A stretch of DNA of 64,000 nucleotides from Ctenosaura bakeri (Eukaryota; Chordata; Lepidosauria; Squamata; Iguanidae), in assembly GCA_948474755.1 (NCBI GenBank), contig CAOLHI010001444.1, forward strand, positions 62,001-126,000, in the 5' to 3' direction. The translations under genes were made by a program, and so were the position numbers. The notes beneath the pieces were generated by a model that was not told the origin of the DNA, ran no database searches, and saw only the letters and a list, made by a program, of their open reading frames with translations. Below, piece after piece: positions 57,802-64,000 of this stretch. The number at the start of each line of letters is the position of its first letter. The first letter of the stretch is position 1.

Positions 57802-57807
57802 CCTTAC
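57802..57807 (-). other. AGRN: Splice donor, AGRN exon 1
   Basis: TGCAAG|GTAAGG on the minus strand, a near-consensus donor. Reading through instead gives a Pro/Gly-rich stretch with no agrin similarity. Confidence 0.93.
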
Positions 57808-58043
57808 CTTGCACGAGTAGGTCTGATGGACGGGATCCACGTTCATGATCTCCTCCACCGTCCCCGTGAGGACCACGTTGGCCTCCTCCTCCCGCCTCTC
57901 CAGCTCCCTCTCGGGACAGCTTCCGCGGCAGAGCCCCGGCCCCCACGCCAGCCCCGCCAGCAGCAGCAGCGGCAGGAGGAGGAGGCGGCGAGGCGGCCGC
58001 CAGGGGCAGCGGGGGGCGCCGGGGGTCTCTTCTCCCACCCCAT
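57808..58043 (-). CDS. AGRN: Agrin coding exon 1: signal peptide and start of NtA domain (frame broken near start)
   Basis: Agrin is a secreted heparan-sulfate proteoglycan of basement membranes that clusters acetylcholine receptors at the neuromuscular synapse; its N-terminal NtA domain binds laminin. Read on the minus strand, the exon shows an Arg/Pro-rich lead, the hydrophobic core [14 protein letters not shown], a likely cleavage region GLCRG, then the NtA start [20 protein letters not shown] and [11 protein letters not shown], which I recognise as vertebrate agrin. It ends at codon AAG, phase 0, followed by donor GTAAGG; exon 2 opens with GTG AGG, giving the family sequence SCKVRVWRYL. 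The chosen start is the ATG at 58043-58041 in context GCCATGG. It is one base out of frame with the signal peptide: the exon is 236 bases, and 237 would be needed. The agrin frame itself has no ATG until 58701. A missing base in a G or C run, or use of another start, are the alternatives. Gene identity is certain; the start is not. Confidence 0.93.
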
Positions 58044-58415
58044 GGCCAAACACAAAAGGACCGGCGGGAGGGAGGAGGGGGGGAGGCCGGCGGCGAACAA
58101 GGGACCCGCACGGGAGGCGAAATCGGGGGGCGCCAGGCACCGACCGCGTCCTACCGGCTCCCCGCTTGGCTCCCGGCTTGCATCGGAGGAAGGCTACTTT
58201 TGTCGCCGGAGGGGCGGGTGGCCGACCGGGGAAGGAGGAGGGGGAGCGCCAGGGATGGCTCTCCAGGCGCCGCGCGGAGGCTCCGAGGGATCGCTTGCTC
58301 TTCCGCGCCTGCCTTCGCTGCCTCTCTCGCTCCTCGCCTTTTTTTTGCCAGTGTGAGAAAAAGGCTCCGGAGGGGGAGAGAGAGAGGGAGGGAGAGGGAA
58401 GGGAGGGGGGTGGGA

Positions 58416-58423
58416 ATTTGCAT
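58416..58423 (+). promoter_or_regulatory. POU octamer match ATTTGCAT in the AGRN 5' region
   Basis: A perfect ATTTGCAT sits in an AT-poor island about 375 bases upstream of the exon 1 ATG, with a GATAAG close by (58438). It matches the POU-factor octamer; occupancy is unknown. Confidence 0.3.
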
Positions 58424-58611
58424 GCGATCTGAATTGCTGATAAGGAAAAGGGGGAGGGGGCAGGCGGAGGGGAGGCTCGGCGAAGGGAGCCGCAGGAGGG
58501 GGAGCAGAGAGAGAGAGAAGGGGTGGGAGAAAAGCCCCCCTTGGCTGGCTGGCTGGCGATCCGGCTGCTTGGCTCCCCGCCTGCTTCTGGGTCCTCTTTG
58601 CAAAAGAAAAA

Positions 58612-58633
58612 GCGGCGGCGGCGGCGGCGGCGA
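58612..58633 (+). repeat. (CGG)n trinucleotide run
   Basis: About seven CGG units (CCG on the AGRN sense strand) in the presumed 5' leader or proximal promoter. Confidence 0.9.
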
Positions 58634-59084
58634 TCGGGGGTGGGGGGAGAAGGAGCCAGAGAGAGAGAGAGACGACGCCACCCGCAGGAAATACGGCTCA
58701 CGTCAGGTTAATGGATAATCAAGGCCTCCAAACGTGATGTGACTTTTAAAGGTGCAGCTGAAGACGTTCCGGAGGCGAGGCGGAGGGGACGAGCCGCCTT
58801 CCGCTCCGCAGGCACCCGCTCGGGCTGGGGGGATGAGCGGTCTGCCTCCTTCCCGGCTTTCTGGTCTCCTGGCGTTCCGCTGGCCTCCCCTTCCGCCTAG
58901 AAGGCTAGGTTGCCTCTGACCACCGCCGGCAAAGGAGGAGGAGGAGGAGGAGGCTAGGCTGTAGGCGCTCACAGGTGGACCGAATTTTATTCTTCAAAAA
59001 AGTCCACAGGGGTTTTTCGGTCCATCGATAAGCGCGTGGAGCCTAGCCTCTTTCTTGGCTGATTCATTACACCCGCTTTCATAG

Positions 59085-59735
59085 CATCACAGAATCGTAG
59101 AGTTGGAAGAGACCATGATGGTCATTGAGTCCAACCCCTTTCTGCCATGCAGGAACCCACATCAAAGCATTCCCAACAGATGGCCATCCAGCCTCTGCTT
59201 AGAAACCTCCAAAGAAGGACAGTCAACCACACTCCATTGAGGCACAGCTGGACAGCCCTGACTGTCAGGAAGTTCTTCCTGAGGTTCAGGTGGAATCTCC
59301 TTTCCTGCAGCTTGAATCCATTGCTCCTTGTCCTAGTCTCTGGAGCAGCAGAAAATAAGCCCTCTCCTTCCTCTACGTGGCATCCCTTCAAATATTTAAA
59401 CATGGCTATCATGTCCCCTCTTAACTTTCTCTTCTGCAGACTAAACATACCCAGCTCCCTAAAGCGTTCTTCATGGGACTTCATGGCTTCCAGACCCTTC
59501 CCCACTTTGGTTGCCCTCCTCTTGTCACTCTCCAGCTTGTTGATATCTTTCTTGAATTGAGGTGCCCAGAACTGGACACAGGATTCCAAATGACGTCTAA
59601 CTAGAGCAGACCTCCCTTGATCTAGACACCATACTCCTATTGATGCAACCAAGAATCATGTTGGCCTTCCAGATTGCTGCATCACACTGCTGACTCATGT
59701 TCAGTTTGTAATCTACCAAGACTTTCCAGTATTTG
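59085..59735 (-). mobile_element. CR1 LINE 3' fragment, longest in the window
   Basis: About 650 bp. The frame 59122-59652 gives [40 protein letters not shown] and FNLR-type [10 protein letters not shown]. The second half is frameshifted. It ends upstream at GTCTTGGTAGATTACAAACT. Confidence 0.92.
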
Positions 59736-59780
59736 TTCCTGATCTTACCACCACCACCACTGCCATCTCAGGGCTCCATC

Positions 59781-60450
59781 TCTTGTCCCCTGGCACTCCT
59801 CTTGTCCTTTGCTTTCACCACGGCTGGGTAGATTGAATTTCTAATTTCTAACGTTGTCTTTCCCCCTTGTCCCCTGGTGGTTCATCATCCTATGTTCCAC
59901 CTGGACAGTGGATTACTAAATTGGTTATATTTTTCTTTCAAAAGCTTTTGCCTGCCTCTGCCTTCCACTTGTCCTCATCTTTCTCTAAAACAGCTCCAGA
60001 CAGTAGTAATTTCTTTATATCCCTCCTTTTTCTTGTCTCTGGTATTCCACTCTCCTTCTGTTTCACCAAGAGAGATGGATTAGATTTCTGTCGTTATTTT
60101 TTCCCACGTTCTCTTTCTTGTTTCCTGGTATTAGGTTTGTCTTCCCCTTCCCTGAAGATAGCTGGACTGGATGTTTACTATTTTAACTTCTCTTTCTTGG
60201 TTGTTGGCCCTCCAGTCTCCTCCTTTTCCGCCAAGAAAACTACATTAAATGGTTATGTTTCCCTCTCCAACCTCTCCTCTTCCTGGTCTCCTGGTGTTCT
60301 GCTGTCTTCACTTTTTACCAATATTTGCTGCTGTTATTATTTGCAGCCAAGCCGACATTGACTTACGGTAATCCTATGAATAAGATACTTTTTTAAAAGT
60401 ATCTTGGTGTTCCACTGTCCCCACCTTCCACCTGGATAGGCTGGGTGTAC
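59781..60450 (+). repeat. Diverged minisatellite, period about 83 bp
   Basis: The unit marker (C)TTGTCCCCTGG-type occurs near 59781, 59866, 60031, 60116, 60195 and 60279, at intervals of 79-85 bases with one double step. Each is followed by a pyrimidine-rich block and a GGATTA/GGATGTTTACT-type segment. A last unit (60398-60450) follows an inserted SINE tail. The open frame 59867-60361 reflects the repeat, not a protein. Confidence 0.7.
60332..60395 (-). repeat. Second SINE-like repeat, tail, inside a minisatellite
   Basis: GCAGCCAAGCCGACATTGAC and TTACGGTAATCCTATGAATA. A minisatellite-like unit resumes after it. Confidence 0.55.
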
Positions 60451-60674
60451 TTTTATTTTTATTTTTATTTTCTTCTGTCTTCATTTTTCCATCCCTTGAC
60501 AGCTGCCCTGTTGTTTCACAACCACATGTTAAAAATGTGTAATGGGATACATAAAAAGATAGGAAAAGCATCCTGACCTGTTGAATTTCTGCCTTCCAGG
60601 ACCCTTGGGAGATGGTTCTCACCCACCCACCCTCCTACATCATCATGGATTTTGTTGTTGTTGTGTGCCTTCAA

Positions 60675-60700
60675 AGCGCTATAACCGCCTAGTGTGGAAA
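60675..60700. mobile_element. Foldback fragment, right tip
   Basis: AGCGCTATAACCGCCTAGTG then TGGAAATT, joined to a SINE tail on the left. Only the outer 25 or so bases remain. Confidence 0.6.
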
Positions 60701-60704
60701 TTGT

Positions 60705-61030
60705 GAGGCTCAGCTGATGTGTGATAGGGCCTTCTTCGTATCAGCCCCGACTATGAAAATCCCTTCCAAAGAAAGTTAGACTCACTTGATCTGTTCTGAA
60801 CTTCCAACAAACAGCTAAGATAGTGCTTTTCAGCATGGCCTTTGCTGCTCCTCTCTGCTGTTTTAACTGTCCAGTTTTTAAGGAGGCTTTTTAGTTTGTT
60901 TAAGAGTTTTTACCTCTGTTTTTAATGTTCTAAATGTTTCTATTTGTTGTCTGTCAACTTAGAGGCCCTGGTGGACTGAGATGTGATACACAAATGCCAT
61001 AAGTAAACACAGATAAATAAATAAATTGTG
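60705..61030 (+). mobile_element. L2-like LINE 3' end
   Basis: GATAGGGCCTTCTTCGTATC, AAATCCCTTCCAAAGAAAGT, then AGAGGCCCTGGTGGACTGAG and GATAAATAAATAAA. Confidence 0.65.
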
Positions 61031-61391
61031 CAAAATAAACAGCAAACTAAGGTCAGAAGGTAGGATAGATAGTACACTGACCAAGGAGCAAAGCTTTTGA
61101 AGTTACTTTTCTGGACTACAGTTATAGTCTACCGTGGCTCTGAAACATGGAACATCCACAGTAGATTAAAGCAAAGTCCAACCGGACTTGCAGTGGAGAT
61201 GTTAGCTGGGATATTCTCAGAACTGAATCTAAAATTAACTTTCCCAAGTTCTGATCCAGCTTCCTGTTCGCCACTGGGATGCTTCCAGGAAGTTTACAAG
61301 CAGAACCTGAGTCCGACATTTATTCCCAACAGCTGTTATTGAGACTCATGCAGAGGCAGCACAATTAGTAGCCCTTGATAGTGCTATCTCA

Positions 61392-61569
61392 GAACATTTC
61401 CGCACGACACTCTTATAGCGCGATGATTGCACTTTCAACCTCCTATGGACCTGGGGTTTGCAGTTTCAGGAGGGGCCGGCCGGCCCCTCCCGAAACTGCA
61501 AACCCCAGAATTCCATAGGAGGTTGAAAGTGCAATCATCGCGCTATAAGAGTGTCGTGCGGAAATGGCC
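61392..61569. mobile_element. Foldback element, full length, compensated arm change
   Basis: 178 bp; tips GCACGACACTCTTATAG and CTATAAGAGTGTCGTGC. GATTGCACTTT in the left arm is matched by AAAGTGCAATC in the right, where other copies have GATTCCAC and GTGGAATC. Confidence 0.92.
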
Positions 61570-61869
61570 TTACATACAGTTGTGTAATCCCCCTTTAAGC
61601 CCTCCCAGGTTGGTGGCGATGTGGCCCATCTCCTTGGAAGAAAATTCTTGAACTATGCATCACACTAAAATATTTGTCTTTTTATCTGCTCTGTATCTCC
61701 CACTCATTCAGCTTTCTGGATGACCGCAGGCTCTGGCATTATGAGAGAGCGAGAAATTTTTTTCCTTATCTGCTCCATACCACGCATAATTTTATATACC
61801 TTGGAGGAAATTTGCAGTTATTCCCAGCGCTTCTTGGGGCCCCTCCCAGCCTCCCAGGATGTCCTGCGT

Positions 61870-62015
61870 TTGCTTTAGCCTCAGGTCTAGTTCTTAAAGA
61901 GTACTTTAACTTGCTTTTACCTCTGTTTTGTTTTATATGTTTTTACCTATTATCCATCACCTTGGGAGTCCTGGTGGACTGGGTGGTGATACAGAATTAT
62001 CTTAAATTAATACAT
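61870..62015 (+). mobile_element. L2-like LINE tail
   Basis: CTTTTACCTCTGTTTTG, CACCTTGGGAGTCCTGGTGG and ACTGGGTGGTGATACAG closely resemble the tail at 60.9 kb. Confidence 0.6.
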
Positions 62016-62607
62016 TCATCTGCAGGTACCTACACATATGGAAGCAGGGGCAGATGTCGGTGAGGCCATAAATCTGCTCTGGGTTTTTGTCAGAACTTTA
62101 AACGAACTCTCCCAGGTGCAGAAATCTATCCTCCAGAATAGGTTCAGCACAACATCATAATCATCATCTTACAAAGTTAAAACAAGCATAGTTAAACAGC
62201 ACAGAAAGCTGGAAGGCAATGAAATTCTCATAAAATTTGAAGCCAAATTTAAAAAATCAAAGTAACATATGAAGCCCAGCATCCCATACAGGGTCTGTTT
62301 TCCCTGAAAAAATCAATTCTCAAAGGCCTACCACAATGGAAAGGTTTTTACCTGCTTGCAAGAACATAGTAAGGCGGGTACCAATCTAGCTTAGAGATAC
62401 CTTGAGAGTTCAGACTGAAACCTGGAGCAGATACACCCAAACACCCAGTTGACACTGCAGCCACCAGCCTCCATTCTAAGTGTGTGTTTGTGTGTTGTAG
62501 TAAAGAGAAGATGGCACTCTCACTGCCAGTCACTGCAAATCTAGACTGAAAAGTTTTAAGCAGTATTCAGAAATGGACACTATCTTGCAAGATATGTTTC
62601 TTGACCG
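62016..62607. other. No feature seen
   Basis: AT-rich upstream sequence; nothing recognised. Confidence 0.5.
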
Positions 62608-62773
62608 GGCCATTTCTGCACTAGCCTGTTATAGCGCGACGATTCCACTTTCAACATCCTCTGGAATCCTGGGGTTTGCAGTTTAGGGAAGGGCCGAAAA
62701 TGCAAACCCCAGGATTCCAGAGGATGTTGAAAGTGGAATCATCGCGCTATAACAGGCTAGTGCGGAAACGGCC
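62608..62773. mobile_element. Foldback element, full length
   Basis: 166 bp; tips CACTAGCCTGTTATAGCGC and GCGCTATAACAGGCTAGTG; the loop is shortened to AGGGAAGGGCCGAAAATGC. Flanks CCG and CAG are a possible decayed duplication. Confidence 0.9.
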
Positions 62774-63171
62774 CAGGAGACCCCAAACAAGTTTCCTTTG
62801 CAATGTACAGGCAACCTGTGGAACTGCTGACCAGAATGGATACAGAAAAGGCGCCAGTAACCCAGCAGGAGGGAGAGATGATAGAAGAAAAGGCATGATC
62901 AAATGCAGATCTGTGTACTTACTTTTAACCATATTTATTATGAGGAAATGTTTTAATTGGGTTTGACGATGCTTCATACACACACATACATATCACACAT
63001 ACACACTTGAATACATTTCGCATGACATTTGCTTTTTTTAAAGACTTGCAAAATATCTGTGCGTGTGTGTGAGTAAATTATTGCTATTTTTATGAACGTT
63101 TAAACAGATTTTCTTATCTAGGCCTCTGTAGAAAGTCGGGTGGCTACAGATAACAATGAGTAGCAATGAAT

Positions 63172-63415
63172 AAGAAAGACAGTATGGTGCAGTGGTTTGA
63201 GCATTTGACTATGATTCTGCAGACCGAGGTTCAAGTCCTCGTTCAGCCCTGGAAACTCACTGCTTGACTATGAGCAAGTCACATCTTCCCAGCCTCAGAG
63301 AGAGGCAAAGGCAACCCCACTCTGGACAAATCTTTCCAAGAAAACTCCATGATACATTTGCCTTATGGGTTGCCATAAGTCAGAAACAACTCAAAGACAC
63401 ACGACAACAAAAACA
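63172..63415 (+). mobile_element. tRNA-type SINE
   Basis: AGAAAGACAGTATGGTGCAG head, AGGTTCAAGTCCTCG box B, tail GCCATAAGTCAGAAACAACT and ACACGACAACAAAAACA. Confidence 0.88.
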
Positions 63416-63469
63416 GCAATGTGTTGAATTGAGAGCCAATGGGCTCTAGTAGTTTGGGTGTTGGATCAG

Positions 63470-63650
63470 GGCCATTTCCACACTAGACTGTTAATAGCGC
63501 AATGATTCCACTTTCAACATCCTATGGAATCCTAGGATTTGCAGTTTCATGAGGGGCCGGCTGGCCCTTCCCGAAACTGCAAACCCCAGGGTTCCATAGG
63601 ATGTTGAAAGTGGAATCGTAGCACTATAACAGCCCAGTGTGGAAATTCTG
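63470..63650. mobile_element. Foldback element inside a tRNA-type SINE
   Basis: 181 bp with CAG duplication (63467-63469, 63651-63653). Excising it gives GTTGGATCAGGACTTGGAG, a normal SINE sequence. Tips differ (GACTG against AGCCC), unlike most copies. Confidence 0.9.
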
Positions 63651-63772
63651 CAGGACTTGGAGACCAAGATTCAAATCACTGCTCAGCCCTGGAGACCCCA
63701 GGGGTGACCTTGGGCAAGTCAGCTCCACTCCTCTGATCAAATCTTGCCAAGAATACCCTATGATAGAGCCAC

Positions 63773-63794
63773 TGTATGTGTGTGTGTGTGTGTA
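63773..63794 (+). repeat. (TG)n microsatellite
   Basis: About ten units replacing a SINE tail. Confidence 0.9.
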
Positions 63795-63823
63795 TGCTTT
63801 TGAGTGCTGAGAAGCCAGACTTA

Positions 63824-64000
63824 GGCCATTTCTGCACTAGACTGTTATAGTGCTATTATTCCACTTTCAACCTCCTGTGGAATTCTGGGGTTTGTCGTTT
63901 CCTGAGGCCAAAGACCTCTCCGGCTGAGAATTCTAAATGCCTCTCCCTAAACTGCAAACCCCAGGATTTGTGGAATAATAGCACTATAACAGCGTAGTGT
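63824..64000. mobile_element. Foldback element, cut by the window edge
   Basis: GGCCATTTCTGCACTAGACT opens the left arm. The inner region is degenerate (CAAAGACCTCTCCGGCTGAG) and the right arm runs off the end at CAGCGTAGTGT. Confidence 0.85.

Larger units (their letters stand above)
32305..57807 (-). other. AGRN: AGRN intron 1
   Basis: About 25.5 kb, bounded by a matching phase-0 donor and acceptor. It holds roughly 15 full or partial foldback elements, many tRNA-type SINEs, two SPIN ends, CR1 and L2 fragments. I found no conserved coding exon inside it. From memory the mammalian intron is much shorter, so repeats account for most of its length. Confidence 0.88.
57540..58970 (-). promoter_or_regulatory. 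AGRN: CpG-island promoter and 5' leader of AGRN
   Basis: Base composition rises abruptly to very GC- and CpG-rich and falls back at about 58.97 kb, with exon 1 inside. It has GC-box-like GGGGCGGG (58212 region), (CGG)n and long purine runs, and no TATA box near a plausible start. This is a typical TATA-less CpG-island promoter. The transcription start cannot be placed by eye; it must lie right of 58043. Long open frames on both strands (for example 57361-58356 plus and 57496-58701 minus) follow from lack of stops in GC-rich DNA. Confidence 0.82.
63432..63795 (+). mobile_element. tRNA-type SINE split by a foldback element
   Basis: Head GAGAGCCAATGGGCTCTAGT; foldback 63470-63650; then GGACTTGGAGACCAAGATTC. 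It ends in a (TG)n run instead of the usual tail. Confidence 0.85.
58971..64000. other. Upstream flank of AGRN, no gene seen
   Basis: Holds a CR1 fragment, a minisatellite, L2 tails, SINEs and five foldback copies or pieces. No exon of the genes that flank agrin in other vertebrates (for example ISG15 or HES4) was recognised. Confidence 0.7.

Noticed and set aside
57361..58356. 331-codon plus-strand open frame across the AGRN island
   Set aside because: It lies opposite agrin exon 1 in CpG-rich, stop-poor DNA; the translation is Arg/Ala/Gly/Pro low complexity.
57496..58701. 401-codon minus-strand frame as a complete gene
   Set aside because: Only 57808-58043 is agrin; it reads past a strong splice donor, and the upstream part is low-complexity.
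59867..60361. 164-codon plus-strand frame with Ser/Phe-rich repeats
   Set aside because: It is the translation of the diverged minisatellite.
6831..63650. The regular palindromes as a CRISPR array or integron-like system
   Set aside because: The units are dispersed, vary in length, and have their own target duplications in a vertebrate intron; they are transposable elements.

Overview
The window is non-coding-rich vertebrate DNA that carries the 5' end of one gene, agrin (AGRN), on the minus strand. The repeats point to a squamate reptile, probably a lizard: CR1 LINE tails ending in ATTCTATG octamers, tRNA-type SINEs with a CATAAGTC...ACAACAACA tail, 5S-rRNA-derived SINEs, SPIN (hAT) termini and L2-like LINE tails. 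I cannot name the species.

AGRN reads right to left. A CpG-island promoter and 5' leader lie at about 57.5-59.0 kb. Coding exon 1 (signal peptide and start of the NtA laminin-binding domain) ends at a GTAAGG donor at 57,807. Intron 1 is about 25.5 kb. Exon 2 (rest of NtA, 262 bases) is at 32,043-32,304. Everything below 32,042 is the first 32 kb of intron 2. Only the start of agrin, the extracellular-matrix proteoglycan that organises the neuromuscular synapse, is present. The follistatin, SEA and laminin-G parts and the alternative transmembrane (SN) first exon were not seen. Exon 1 has an anomaly: the best ATG is one base out of frame with the signal peptide and NtA sequence. About 5 kb upstream of the promoter shows no neighbouring gene.

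The rest is mobile DNA, and the striking part is a dense family of long foldback elements, about 24 full or partial copies. Full copies are roughly 155-205 bp, almost perfectly self-complementary, start and end GGCC(A/T)TTTCC...GGAAA(A/T)GGCC, and have 3-bp target duplications (CAG, CTG, TTA, AAA, TTT). In most copies the two arms differ from other copies at matching, compensating positions. Copies at 25.5, 42.5 and 63.5 kb sit in CAG/CTG sites of tRNA-type SINEs.

Other elements: a SPIN-ended element with an 8-bp duplication and a GC-rich foreign-looking interior (38.9 kb); a second SPIN end with a different GC-rich interior (49.2 kb); a GC-rich element (47.1 kb) whose empty site survives in a duplicate near 41.4 kb; TA-flanked CAGTTGGCCCTCC elements, one holding a cluster of alternating inverted repeats (37.1-37.6 kb); a 93-bp-arm foldback (3.9-4.1 kb); a diverged minisatellite of about 83-bp period (59.8-60.3 kb); and diverged dispersed repeats found by comparing distant parts of the window. 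No tRNA, rRNA, CRISPR, operon or microbial system was seen.
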